Shown piece by piece: positions 11,993 through 22,744 of a DNA stretch of 64,000 nucleotides. The stretch lies in contig CM066303.1 in assembly GCA_033807695.1 (NCBI GenBank), positions 868,001 through 932,000 on the forward strand, read 5' to 3'. Within the stretch, counting starts at the first letter, position 1. Each line of letters starts with the position of its first letter. The notes below the pieces were generated by a model. That model was not told the origin of the DNA, did no database searches, and saw nothing but the letters and a program-made list of their open reading frames with translations. The translations under genes and the position numbers were made by a program. Source of the DNA: Daedaleopsis sinensis (lineage: Eukaryota; Basidiomycota; Agaricomycetes; Polyporales; Polyporaceae).

Positions 11993-13115
11993 TCAGGGAG
12001 CTTGGGAGCCGACCTGACCTGCTTGCAGTGGACTAGGCCAGACCACATCGATATCAATGAGTGTCGGCAACTCCTGCCAAATCTGTGCTTGCTCCGAAAT
12101 GAGCTTTCCCTTGAGAGTTCTCGTACAGTTGTCGCAGATGAGTTGGGGCCCCGGTCGATCGCCGTAATAATCTCCCCATGTAAAGAAAGGATACGGGCCC
12201 GCTACGAGACCAGGTCGTTCCGCCGACAAGTTCGCCAGGTGCCGAAAGATATGTTCGTAGCACCACTGATGTGCATAGCCTGGATTGGGAGTCGGAGGAG
12301 GGCCAAAGACACGAAGCACGGTTGTCGTGGTTTTCTGAGTAAGCGCTACCTTTCCCTGGATGCAACGACACAAATCCGCTTCGCTTAATGTCTCCTCGGA
12401 ACCGTCTTCGTGCGTGAATCCACGGATGAGCTCGGAGATATCAAGAGTGCAGCAGACTAAGAGCGCGGTAGGAAGGATAGCGTCGTCATGGAGTAGCCGT
12501 GCGATATTCACGACTCCGATTGCATGGATGCGTTCGAACGGATGGGGGACTAGTTGGTTGCGCATTCGCCATACCACGAGTGGAACTGTGAAGTGTCCTC
12601 GGAGATAGGCGCGACATTGGTCTACGATGTGGTCTATTTGATACTTGTGGCCTAGCCTAGCGCATGCTGAGACCATGTGGAAAGTAGGAGGTGACATCGC
12701 CTCGGCTTGGGTGATGCAGAATCTGTCAAGGCGAGGTTGTCAGAGGGACTCCGGTATATCAATGATATTGGGGCCCTCACGTCTCGTGGAGATTTGGGAA
12801 TAAAGCTCGCAGAAAGTGTCTGAGGTCATGCGCACTGTCGTCCAGGTGAACGACCGGACAATCATTGCTCGTTTGGGCATCGGAAACAGCAGAGGCGGGT
12901 TGAGGGATGGAGAACATGTCCGCGAAGACCACAGAATATCTTGATAAGACTCTCTTATAGACTTTGAACTCTACTGCTCCGCGGGCAACGAGGACGACGC
13001 TGCCATCGTCGAACCAGAACTCTTCATCTCTTTGCATCTCTACAGGTGCCGTACCACCAAAGGGTGAGCTGCTGTCCGCTGAAGCTATACACAACTTACC
13101 TGGGTTGTGGGCCAT
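11993..13115 (-). CDS. BTB/POZ domain protein with a one-base mismatch at the exon junction (BTB-4)
   Basis: Exon 1 (13115-12781) carries the BTB core: DEEFWFDDG, VEFKVYKRVL, SVVFADMFS, PVVHLDDSAHDLRHFL. Exon 2 (from about 12723 to 11993) carries MVSACARLGHKYQI, IGVVNIARLL, HEDGSEETLSEADLCRC and CDNC before WQELPTL. With the obvious GT donor (12780) and CAG acceptor (12724), exon 1 supplies two bases of a codon while exon 2 needs one, so the joined frame is off by one base. No other nearby AG repairs it. Either there is a single-base indel or an unusual splice, and the gene may be dead. The basic cluster is absent. BTB-5 is divergent, starting about 210 bases away. ATG 13115 is chosen over an upstream in-frame TTG. 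Confidence 0.6.
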
Positions 13116-13324
13116 AGTGCTATATGATAGCAACCGTTGTCGCTACTGGCGGAGTTAACACTGGGAGGAAGAGGAGGTGCTGCGGTAGGCTCACACTGCA
13201 CAGCCACGCTGATTATGTCATGTCGGGACGTCACTAGGGTCAGCGCTAGTCAGTGTTCTAAACGTCGACGTCCATGCTCGCCTCCTAGTCCTCCTTGACT
13301 CTACCTTGACTCTACGCTGGTATC

Positions 13325-14446
13325 ATGTCTGCGCCTTATCATCCGAGCAAGAGGAGCCATGAAGACGTCGACGCACCCTCGGGCTCAGGTACTCAAGCGA
13401 AGAGGCTACGCCAGGGTGACGGATTGCAGAAGGATGAGGAGTTTTGGGAAGAAGACGGTAACATCGTGCTAGTCGCGCGCACCGTTGAGTTCAAAGTCTA
13501 CAGGGGCGTTCTCGCACATCACTCCTCTGTCTTCGCAGACATGTTCTCTCTGCCCCAGCCGCGTACTAGTTCTGCTTCCGATTCACCTGACGATTGCCCC
13601 ATGGTGCACCTCGAAGACAGTCCCGAAGACCTACGGCACGTCCTGCGAGCTATTTTACCAAGGAAACAAGGAAAGTGAGTGCATGCAGTTGCTGTTAATG
13701 GTAACGTTCAAACTTCAACTTCAACCCTTATCCTACTTGCTTCAAGACTTATCCACCGCGAGGCACAGACCCTCTCATTCCACGCCTTCTCCGCCTACGC
13801 TCGGCTCGGCCACAAGTACCAGATCGAATCCCTGGTGGCAGAGTCGGTCGCGTTCCTACAAGAGCACTTCATCGACGACTTCGACCGATGGTGTGCACGT
13901 GAAAACGTAATGCCAGCCGGATGGAAGGTCGTTGATGCAATCGGCGTCGTGAACATTGCTCGCCGAATCAGCTGTACCGCTGTCCTTCCCGGGGCGCTCG
14001 CGGTGTGCTGCGCGCTATCTGCCGAGGATCTCGTTCGGGGTCTGAAGGCGGAGGACGGCTCAATGGAGAGACTCGACGAGGACGACCTCATCCGATGCGT
14101 GCACGGCAGGACGCGGCTCGCCCAAGAGGCCGCAGGTGCCGTCGTCCGTGTCTGTTCCCTCTTCCGCAACGACGCCTGCACGGTCGGTCTGCCGTTCCAC
14201 CCTGGGGACGACTGTTCGCGGTGGGTCTCTGCCCTCATCGCCGCGATGACAGAGCAACCCGACCTCCTCGCACGCCAATATCCGTTCAAAGACTGGTCCG
14301 CGATCGTGAATTTCGAGGAGTTCAACGCGTGCAAGTCTTGCAAGAAGGTTCTCAATGACCGTCTACGCGCGAAGCAGCTCGAGATCTGGAAGAAGCTCCC
14401 GGCCACTCTCGGTATCGTAGCCGATGGATGGGCGAAAGGGGTATGA
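13325..14446 (+). CDS. BTB/POZ domain protein (BTB-5)
   Basis: Exons 13325-13674 and 13747-14446; phase-2 intron of 72 nt; 349 residues. Residues 1-38 hold KRSHEDVD and a basic AKRLRQ cluster. The BTB core follows: DEEFWEEDG, VEFKVYRGVL, HHSSVFADMFSLPQP, DDCPMVHLEDSPEDLRHVL. Exon 2 has FSAYARLGHKYQI, IGVVNIARR, a LPGALAVCCAL helix, EDGSMERLDEDDLIRCVHG and CKSC before IWKKLPATL. Exon 2 is exactly 700 nt, as in BTB-1 and BTB-3. It heads the segment BTB-5, LCL3 fragment, reductase A, BTB-6, whose counterpart is inverted at 49-56.6 kb with BTB-11 at this position. CUL3-adaptor function is a family-level inference. Confidence 0.88.
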
Positions 14447-14616
14447 TTGAAAAGTACGCTCTCATCCTCCTATCGTTGGTACCTCTATAACATTGCCCTT
14501 GTCTTGGTGACTCATGGCAGATACAGCGGTCGAATATCACAGTATTATCAGACCTCGTACGTTGTTGTCCTGAGGTTCAGGTTACTCGCCGACCGGTAAC
14601 GCCTCCATGTCTTGTC

Positions 14617-15060
14617 GAGCGAGGCGCGCGCGAAGTACGGACCGGGGTGCTTGGACGAGTTCTTTCAGGTGCAGAAGGAGGCGCAGTGAGTACAGTATGT
14701 ATGAGATACATCGTGTCTCTAACGCGTGACTTGCAGGGCGTCGTGGAAGGGCATCGGGAAGCATGGCCTGTAGGCAGAGTCCCCAGCAGAGTATAAACGA
14801 CGATATCGCGATGCTGCGGCAGCTGGTGAACCGGCTGTACCACTATCACTGTCGACGTCTTACATCACGTCGGACGCTGCCGTCACCTACCAGACGTCCC
14901 AGTCGGCTGAGCCAGCTCGAAGCGGATGCGACCTTCGCGTTGCGTATGTTTTGCGTCTAAACTGTATCTGACAATCGGAGGTTGGTTCACTAGGCTCCTC
15001 ACTTCAGGAAGATGACCGAACGATGCCCGAACTCCATGCGCAGATCATTCCGGTGCGAAT
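14617..15060 (+). pseudogene. Truncated copy of the 3' part of LCL3
   Basis: Matches the end of the complete LCL3 gene at 53.6-54.8 kb: the end of exon 4 (LQVQKEAQ), the intron, and exon 5 ([12 protein letters not shown] region). A further match to the last codons and 3' flank lies at about 14983-15060. The copy has an in-frame TAG where the intact gene reads GVHGESP, and about 110 bases of unrelated sequence inside exon 5. Everything upstream of exon 4 is missing. It lies directly before reductase copy A in the same orientation, exactly as LCL3 precedes reductase C on the minus strand, so it marks the duplication. Confidence 0.75.
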
Positions 15061-15434
15061 GAGTGAAGGGACCGTCACTACTCACTGGTAATAGGTTTCC
15101 TACGTACCTTCGGTCTGTCCCAGGTCTGTCCCCGGGTCTGTCCCCGACTTCGATGTGCTCACTCAGCCGCAGGCTCGGGTATGCTCTATGCTCATCCCTC
15201 TCGCTGCAGGCTCTTTGCAAGATTTGAAAGGACACTCTTTCTACTACGGGCGCTAGGATGAATCATCATTCTGTGGATACTTAGATGCGACCTACTACAT
15301 ACGTGCATGGTAAATGCACCTTCACTTCCCTGCACCATGCTGAGTGACTTGCATATGCTGCGATCAGTCGTCAGGCACGGTGGGTCGTATAACCAGTTTC
15401 TACCACCAAAAGTTCCACTCGTCGCATCAGCAAT
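14965..15434 (+). promoter_or_regulatory. Duplicated 5' flank of reductase copy A, TATA box decayed
   Basis: This flank is shared with copies B (about 24870-25256) and C (about 52878-53200). Shared blocks include GTCTGTCCCCGACTT, CCCTGCACCATGCTGAG, CATATGCTGCGATC and CGTCAGGCACGGT. Copies B and C then have TATAAAA about 60 bases before the ATG. Here the same place (15389-15394) reads TATAAC, so the core promoter is probably weakened, in line with the broken coding region behind it. Confidence 0.55.
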
Positions 15435-16739
15435 ATGGCACCTACCCACAAGGCGCTCACTCTCTCCTCCAGCGATGGGAAGTACTCAGTCAATACCGTT
15501 CCAACACCGTCCACAGGCCCTGGCCAACTCCTCGTCAAAGTGGTCGCAGCAGCGTTGAGCCCTGCCGACTGGAAGATCCCCGAGATGTCCGTACATGATG
15601 ACAAGGCCTATCCGCTCACGATGGGCTTCGACGGTGCTGGCGTGGTCGAGGAGGTTGGCAGTGACGTGACGCACTTCAAGAAGGGCGATCGCATGTGAGA
15701 CCGTGTCTTTCCGGACTCCTCTCATGAGCTGAGTGCTGACTCTGACTCGGCGACTGTCGCAGCACGTTCCAGGGCTGGTTCGACGACGACACGAAGGTCT
15801 CCCATGGACGTTCCAGCAGTACGACTTAGCCCTCGCCGCGGCTGCTGCGAAGGTACGCTATCTCACCCCCTGCAGTACATGCCCACGTCGCATCTCCGGC
15901 AGATCCCGGACGATACATCGTTCGAGCAAGCGGCGACCTTGTTCTGCGGGATGGTAGCCATCGCGAACCCTCTATACGCTCACAAGCCCGGCACGGAGAG
16001 CCTCAAGCTTTCCCCTCCCTGGGAGGGCGGTCACGGATCTTATGTCGGGAAGTCCATATTCGTGGCGGGCGGGGCCGGTCAGGTCGGCCTGTTCGGTGCG
16101 TAGTTTCTCTCCTTTTCATCGATATTACGCAGGCCACTAATACCGGCTCTGCTACTAGCCCTGCAATTCGCGAAGCTCTCGGGCTTCACCAACATCATCG
16201 CCACCGCCTCGCTACGCAACTCGGACCTTTTGCGCGACTACGGCGCGACGCACGTCATCGACTGCACGCTCCCCGCGGAGAAGATCGTTGAGGAGGTCAA
16301 GGCGATCGCCGGCGGTCCAGTCGACCTCTCCTACGACGCCGTATCTATGCCCGAGACGGTCAAGCTGTCAGTCGCTGTGCTCAAGCCGGACGGGGGCCGA
16401 CTGGTCTATGTCTTCTTCGGGCAAGGGGCGCTCGTGGGAGAGCTCACGACAGGAAAGAACGTAGAGGCCGTGTGCGCGCGGGGCTTGCAGACCTCCGCGC
16501 GGAATCTCGGCGCACTCGCGAGCCTGTACGCGAAGCTACCTGAGCTCCTCAAGGAGCAGGCGCGGAAGGTTAGTCGTATGGAGCGGACACTGACTCGGAT
16601 TTTACGCTTCTGTCACAGCCCTACGCGATACGAACTCCTGCCGGGCGGGTTGACTGCGATCCCCGGAGGTCTGGAACGGCTGAAGAAGGACCAAGTCAGC
16701 GGGAACAAGCTGGTGGTGCTCCCTTTCGATAGCGAGTAG
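15435..16739 (+). pseudogene. MDR-type zinc-binding/enoyl reductase, copy A, two single-base indels
   Basis: The exons align with intact copies B and C: 15435-15694, 15763-15852, 15903-16095, 16159-16568, 16619-16739. Exon lengths show the damage. Exon 2 is 90 nt instead of 91: one G is missing in CCCATGGACG, where copy B has CCCATGGGACG. Exon 5 is 121 nt instead of 120: an extra C follows the acceptor. The first indel leads to a TAG a few codons later. Surviving motifs are GMVAIANPLY, the nucleotide-binding GGAGQVG run and the conserved C-terminus VSGNKLVVLPF. Copy C is the closest relative in gene order. A recent death is likely because most of the gene is otherwise well preserved. Confidence 0.8.
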
Positions 16740-17143
16740 ACTAGCTCGTAGCTTGTTGCAACTCACGAGCGCAGCAGTCGGAGACGAGACTCAGGGAAGG
16801 ACGCCGGCGGGTCACGAGCGGAAGAGTTGCGAAGGAGGAGGCGTGCACGCGTGCACAAGATCCTTCACGGCGATGTATCTGCCTTTACAGACTTAGTACC
16901 TGCATGTATAATCACGAACAGACGACGATTGACCGAAATGTTAACGTACGAACTTGACGCACTCGGTAGTAGTACGTACAGCGGGCATGCGCTAATAGCA
17001 GAGGTGTGACGGCGCGTTATGTCACGCGAGTGTAACGATCCAGTAAACATCTGGCGCTTGAGCTGCTGCATCGGTTTCCTACTCACCCACCTCTCTTTTC
17101 CTCTTGCTCTCTCTTTTCCTCCTGCTCTAAAACCCAAAACGTA
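16740..17143 (+). other. Shared 3' flank of reductase copies and BTB-6 promoter
   Basis: About 200 bases after the reductase stop are shared by copies A, B (26597-26790) and C (51250-51551 on the other strand), with blocks such as GAGTTGCGAAG and GTGCACGCGTGCA. This puts the duplication boundary beyond the coding region. The BTB promoter element lies at 17012-17028. A pyrimidine-rich tract (CTCTTTTCCTC repeated) runs just before the BTB-6 ATG. Confidence 0.6.
17012..17028 (+). promoter_or_regulatory. 17-bp BTB promoter element upstream of BTB-6
   Basis: GCGCGTTATGTCACGCG, 116 bases before the BTB-6 ATG. The exact reverse complement lies upstream of BTB-9 at 49158-49174, so both face their gene in the same way. 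Near copies are at 18799-18815 (BTB-7), 51053-51069 (BTB-10) and 24527-24543, and partial ones at 46230-46243 and 56811-56820 (BTB-11). The TGACATAA core resembles half-sites of bZIP factors of the CREB/ATF kind; binding is inferred only. Confidence 0.6.
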
Positions 17144-18230
17144 ATGAGCACCAACTCTGCTGCTTCCAACAAGAGAAGTCACGAAGGCTATGACACACTT
17201 CCATCAACGGCAAAGAAACCACGGCAGGGCGACGCGGGTGGGAGGGATGAGGAGTTTTGGGCGGACGACGGGAATGTAGTTCTTGTTGCACGCAACGTGG
17301 AGTTCCGCGTACACAAAAGCGTTCTGGCATACCACTCTCCTGTCTTCGCCGACATGTTCTCCCTTCCCCAGCCAGCCGATGCCTTCTTGGAAACTTCTCA
17401 CAACTGTCCCGTTGTGCATCTGGATGACAGCCCGGAAGATTTGCGGCACGTTCTTTCCGCCATCCTCCCGAGGAAGACATCAAAGTAAGCCGCCTCATAA
17501 GCTCAAGGTGCCAGAGTTCCCTTTGCGGCATCTGAACCCACCCGCTCGCAGGCTTGTAGGGAGCAAAGATTACAACCCCACCTTCGACACTATCTCCGCA
17601 TACGCTCGCCTAGGCCACAAGTACCAGATTGAGCATCTAGTGACACAGACAGTAGAATTCCTCAAAGGGCACTATACCCACAGCTTCCACGAATGGGAAA
17701 TGAATGAGGACTTCCAACCGGCTGGATGGCAAAGGACCGACGCAATCGGGGTTGTGAACATGGCACGTCTGCTGGGTTGTCACTCCGTTCTTCCTTCCGC
17801 ACTTGCTGTCTGTTGTATGCTCGACCCGTTTCAGCTGCTCGACGGCTTCCAGCGGGAGGACGGATCAAGAGAGACACTGGACAAGAGCGACCTCATTTGC
17901 TGCCTGCGAGGCAAAGAGATCCTCTCGAAGGAGAGCGTGTCGGCCGTTGATCGAGCTTTCATGTGCAACCCCCCAAAGCCACAACCGTGCAAAAGACAAC
18001 CCTGTTCACCGTGGTTAGATGTTCTCGTCACTGCCCGGCTTCTCTACCCAGACGCTTTTGGAGGGGCGCATGTGATAGATGATTGGCGCAATCGCTTAGA
18101 CGACGCAGCAGCGGGCGACAAGACACTATGCAAATCCTGTTTCGCGTCCCTGGCCTCACGGCTCCGTGATGAGCAGCAGAAAATATGGGATCGACTTCCA
18201 GAACTTTTGAATGTGCAAGTGGCCGGATAG
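17144..18230 (+). CDS. BTB/POZ domain protein (BTB-6)
   Basis: Exons 17144-17484 and 17552-18230; phase-2 intron of 67 nt; 339 residues. A basic KKPRQ cluster at about residues 26-30 precedes the BTB core (DEEFWADDG, VEFRVHKSVL, YHSPVFADMFSLPQP, DSPEDLRHVL). Exon 2 has ISAYARLGHKYQI, IGVVNMARLLGCHSVLPSAL, REDGSRETLDKSDLICC and CKSC before IWDRLPELL. The run LLGCHSVLPSAL and the CKRQPC element are shared with BTB-9, so these two are close relatives sitting in matching positions of the two inverted segments. A role as a CUL3 adaptor is inferred from the fold alone. Confidence 0.88.
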
Positions 18231-18939
18231 GGGCAGACTGAATAACCCGCCGAGGTACGCTCCTCGTTCATCGTTTCCTGATCTGTTCACGCATTCACCA
18301 TACAGTGATCTACGAGAACAATTTCATGCTTGTCTCTTGCTCTTTGTCTTCGAGGTGAACATATCTTCGTATCGTAATGTCGTATGTTCTGTCCACATAC
18401 TACGCAGATACAGCTTGCTAACCTTTAAGTTAGTCTGCTAGCTGTTCAATGGCCTACCGAATCATGCACACCCCTTGTCATATGATTTTCGACCTAGTAT
18501 GGACAATACAACGTTGGCATGCGTCACAGGACATCATGCGCGAGCTCGGAAGACGTCCGCACGGCAGGCAGCCCCCCATTTTCTGCGAAAGAAAAGGCGC
18601 TTCTCGTAGTCACCTTTTCTCTCGAGAACGGCCTTTTCGACGGCTGTTTGCCATTCTAGTCACGTGTAAGAGAACATGTAACTACATCTCGCACCTTTTC
18701 ACTGACTTTTCTTTGGCAGAAATGTCGGGATTGCCTGCCGTGCCGGACACGAGAGGTTCCGATTAACGTTTTAACACACGCACCGTGGCAGTGACGTAGC
18801 GCGTTATGTAACGCGGACGTGATATTGCGTCACAGGTGGCCAATGGTGGCTGCGTGCACTAAACACCTTATTCACTACCTTCACTACCATCACTAGCCTC
18901 GCAATAAGGACTTCTACGCTAAACCACTCTGCTTTTGTT
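18231..18939 (+). other. Spacer between BTB-6 and BTB-7
   Basis: No gene seen. It contains one copy of the BTB promoter element (18799-18815), 125 bases before the BTB-7 ATG. Confidence 0.5.
18799..18815 (+). promoter_or_regulatory. BTB promoter element upstream of BTB-7
   Basis: GCGCGTTATGTAACGCG, differing from the BTB-6 element by one base (TAACG for TCACG). The change makes the core more symmetrical. A TGACGTAGC half-site precedes it. Confidence 0.55.
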
Positions 18940-20292
18940 ATGTCTCAGCCCGCTGCCAGCGCCACTACCAACAAGAGGAGTCGCAAGGATTTCGAGGAGT
19001 TGGATGAAGGGCCCTCTTCACTACCTCAAACGAAGAAGTCACGACAGGATGCTTGCGATGGGCGACGGAGGGACGAGGAGTTCTGGGAGGACGATGGGAC
19101 GATTGTGCTGATTGCGCGCGATGTGGAGTTCAAGGTCTACAAGGGCGTACTGGCGCACCACTCTACCGTCTTTGCCGACATGTTCTCACTTCCTCAACCA
19201 CCTACCTCCTCTACCTCGGAGAGTCCGGTCGTACACCTTGACGACAGTCCAGAAGATATTCGCTGTGTTCTCCGTGCCATTCTGCCTCGACGACAAGCAA
19301 AGTAAGTGCTGTTGACCGCTCCTGTTCCTCTGCCATGGTCCGATCCCTAGTATCTGCTTGCAGAGTCATACACAACATCGCCGAAGAACCAACCTTTGAC
19401 ACGATCTCCGCGTATGCCCGAATGGGCCACAAGTACCAGATCGACGAGCTCCTCACGCAGTCTACGGACTTTCTCAAGCAGTTCTTCACCACCGATCTCA
19501 AGCAATGGCTGTCACACCGCAAGCACGTCCCAAACTCATGGCAGGATGTGCATGCTATCGGCGTCGTCAACATCTCGCGGCTGGTCAACTGCCCCTCCAT
19601 CCTCCCCGCCGCGCTCTCCGTCTGCTGCGCACTCCCGCTACGAGACTGCATGCGCGGGTTCGAGCGCGCGGACGGCTCGTACGAGAAGCTCACCGAGTGC
19701 GACCTGCTGCGCTGCATACAGGGCAGGGAGGACCTCACCAAGGCGATCACCTCCGCCTTCCTCCGCGCGTTCGCGCCGCCCTCCTCCGACACTGGGTGCC
19801 TGATGCCCAAACGCGGCCGCGGCCGCTGCCAGTCGGGCGTGCGCGCACTGCTCCACTCGTATGGGAACGGAGCCAGGTCCGGCTGTATGCCCAGCGAGCC
19901 TTTCCGCCAATGGTCCGTCGGCTACAGGTCAGATATCTGCTCCGTCTGCAAGGCGCGGGTTGTGGATCAGCTTCGAGCGGAGCAGGCGACGATGTGGAAG
20001 CGGCTTCCGCAGATTCTGGGCGTCGAGGTCGACGGATGGGTGCCAGCCACGGGGCGGCCTGTTGGAGTACGATTTTCGTGTCTTCTTACCGTACCGTCTT
20101 CTGATTTTCCTTTTCTGTCTTCGCTGTTAGGTACAACCTGCCAACTCCTCAGGCCTAAACTCGGACTCGGATTCAGACACGAGCTCCGACTCAGACACGA
20201 CCTCAGATTCGGACACAAATTCGGACACGGATTCGAGCTCGGATTCCGACTCAAACTCGGACTCTGATACTCACTCAGACGTCGCGTTATGA
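18940..20292 (+). CDS. BTB/POZ domain protein with Ser-Asp repeat tail (BTB-7)
   Basis: Three exons: 18940-19301, 19364-20066, 20131-20292; 408 residues. Exons 1 and 2 follow the family plan: a KKSRQD basic cluster, DEEFWEDDG, VEFKVYKGVL, HHSTVFADMFSLPQP, then ISAYARMGHKYQI, IGVVNISRLV, ADGSYEKLTECDLLRC and CKAR before MWKRLPQIL. A third exon, unique in the window, adds about 45 residues that are almost only Ser, Asp, Thr and Asn in SDSD and SDTD units, ending in HSDVAL. The exon 2 donor is at 20067 and the TTAG acceptor ends at 20130; both junctions are phase 0. If the intron is kept, the frame reads into an unrelated tail and stops at 20267. The acidic tail looks like a casein-kinase-2-type phospho-acceptor region; that is inference. 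Confidence 0.82.
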
Positions 20293-20975
20293 TCCAACCC
20301 CTCGCCTAGTTATCTAGGGAACGTGTATGTTCGAGATAACATACTTGCAGGGTCGTCTTCGGCGAGAAACCGACGAACACCGTCACGGCGGTACGCTCCC
20401 CCCTGAATGTGTGCATCTTGATACAACCGGAGTACAAAGTTCCTCTCCGTGTATAGTACACCCACCGTTCATGATGTTTCCATCAAGGTGACATGCCCTC
20501 GTGATATGTATAAACTATTTCCAGTGCACCGAACATTGTCACCTAACTTGTGCTGTACTCCGTGGCTCCTAGGAACGATAGCGGATCGCAGTCAGGTATT
20601 GTCCTTCAATCTACAGAGTAGTTATACTGTCTCACATAGCAGGCTGCAAGACAAGGTTCGCCCGAATATCATGTGCTCTCTGACAAGGCTCTCTCTCTCA
20701 CGAACCTACCGCAGCACTCTTGCCCTTCCGCGTCTTCTCGACATTGGCCTTCAGCTCACTGCACCCCTGGCACTCTTGTCCGATACTCTCATCGGAACAG
20801 AGGCTGAGCGCATCCTCGCCGAAGAACTCCTCGCCATCCATCACTACTACTCGTATCCGAGTCCGGAGAACGTAATGTTCTGTTTCTCTTCAAAACATAG
20901 AATGCGTAGCTGACAGGTAGGACTCTGTGTCGTCCGCGATAGGTGGCCGATCCGTCCCACACACATTGTCTTCAA
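20293..20975 (+). other. Spacer between BTB-7 and BTB-8
   Basis: A plus-strand open frame (about 20449-20913) has no recognisable domain. It may contain a 5' exon of BTB-8, because a GATAG acceptor lies at about 20941, but no convincing donor was found. A 15-base match to the region before BTB-3 is at 20355-20369. Confidence 0.4.
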
Positions 20976-21993
20976 ATGCTGGAAGAGTCGCCGAAAGAAC
21001 ATCTGAAGAGGGATACAGAGTACTGGTTCGAAGACGGCACCATTATCCTCATCGCAGACGACACCGAGTTCCGCGTATACAGGGGGCTGTTGGCGGAACG
21101 CTTCCCCGTCTTCAAGGATATGCTCTCCTTCCCCCAGCCCACGCCTGTCAAGGAAGAGGAGAGGATTGTTGTATCCTGTCCTAGGGTATATCTCGCTGGT
21201 GACTCTGCGAGAGACTGGAGGCACGTCTTTCGTTTGTTCATGCCATGGGATAATGCCAAGTACGTTCATCGCTGCCTCTTCTCCCCCGCGACTGATTGTC
21301 ATTGGTTTGTTTCATAGACACTTCAGAAAGATGCCTCCCTCTCCGCCGTACGAGACCATCGCCGCTTGTATCCGTCTAGGCCACAAGTACCAGATGACGC
21401 AAGTGTACGACTGTGCCATGAACCATCTCAAAGCACACTTCACCACCATCCTGGACGTCTGGGACCAGGTTCCGACGATGCCTAACCCAATGAACCTATC
21501 TCAAAGCATAGGCATCGTCAACCTCGCCCGACTTACGGGTGAACACAGTATACTTCCAACCGCTCTTCTGTGCTGCTGCGCGTTGGATAGAACATTGGCG
21601 TACGGCTTTCGGCACAGCGATGGCACCATGGAGACTCTATCGCAGAGCGATCTTGCCTTGTGTCTGGAGGCGAAACCAAAACTATTCAAGGCCACAATGC
21701 TCGCCTACCTCCACACCTATGAGCCGCTCCCGTACGAAAGCTGCAAAGCAGACGATAGCACCTGCGAGTCGTTGATGGTACGGTTCCGTAAGAAGGCAGA
21801 GAAAGCTCTGGCCGCAAGCAAAACGTTGAACAACCCCTTGATCACCTTCAACTATCGTCTGATCGGCGAAGATGCTGATCAGCTCTGTAGCGGATGTGCA
21901 AAGGCACTCGCGAAACGACAGAACGCACGAAGGAGGGAGTTCTGGAAGAACCTACCCGCGATGTTTGGGCTGGATGTGCCCGGATGGAAATGA
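20976..21993 (+). CDS. BTB/POZ domain protein, short N-terminus (BTB-8)
   Basis: Exons 20976-21259 and 21318-21993; phase-2 intron of 58 nt; 319 residues. ATG 20976 is the first in-frame ATG; the frame is open further upstream, but only to a GTG. An upstream exon cannot be excluded. The BTB core is DTEYWFEDG, TEFRVYRGLL, FPVFKDMLSFPQP, then RDWRHVFRLFMP, the variant shared only with BTB-3. Exon 2 has IAACIRLGHKYQM, IGIVNLARLTGEHSILPTAL, HSDGTMETLSQSDLALC and CSGC before FWKNLPAMF, ending in PGWK. The basic cluster of the main BTB group is missing. It lies next to a terpene-synthase pseudogene on the opposite strand. Confidence 0.82.
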
Positions 21994-22744
21994 CTCTTCG
22001 AGTCATCGTTACATCGGACGTAGGTGATCCAAAACGGTTGGAGGAGATCACCGGTCTCACTCTTGTTCTCCTACCAGTCAAGGACCGCCGCGCGCCCACC
22101 CCTCAAGCCTACCTATCGATTGTCTATGATCCCTCTTCTACGTCAGTACGTTGACCGGGCCAATAGCTATTCGTTTACTCTAATAACTCAAGACAAACAG
22201 ATGTATGCATAGTACCTTTCGAGAGTTCTTTCTACTGCGAGACACACTGGCAATTCATTCACGTACCCCGCACTGTGGCTCCATATGTCGTTTAAACTTC
22301 CACCTCTAAGATAGTATTCTGTCCTCGCCGCCGTCTGTGATTGCCATGTACGTCATAGTACTCCTTGTGATGTACACTCATGCCTCCGAGCTAGGACAGT
22401 CAACCGCTCCCCTTGAATGCTCAGGTGTGATGATTCAAGTTGTCTAGTAGTCACTTCTGTTGTACCACGCGGAACTATTTATTGTCGGCCTCGTATGTAA
22501 CAACCTTGAAGGTTCGGAGGCGATAGTGGGAAGAATTTGACGCAGCCTGCTAACGTATAGTAGAAAGCATGCTGTCAGCGATATAAGGATTTGATACTGG
22601 TGAGAGATACTAGAGGGGCATGGGCAGGCAACGGGGAAGGACCAACTTTTTCGCACAATGAGATAATAATACAAACCTGTGCAGTGATCAACGAACGAAG
22701 GTTTGAGACTTGAGGGCCCTTTGCGTTGTCAACATTTAGCGCGA
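21994..22744. other. Spacer between BTB-8 and the terpene-synthase pseudogene
   Basis: I see no gene, repeat or RNA here. The open frames are short and overlap on both strands. Confidence 0.45.
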
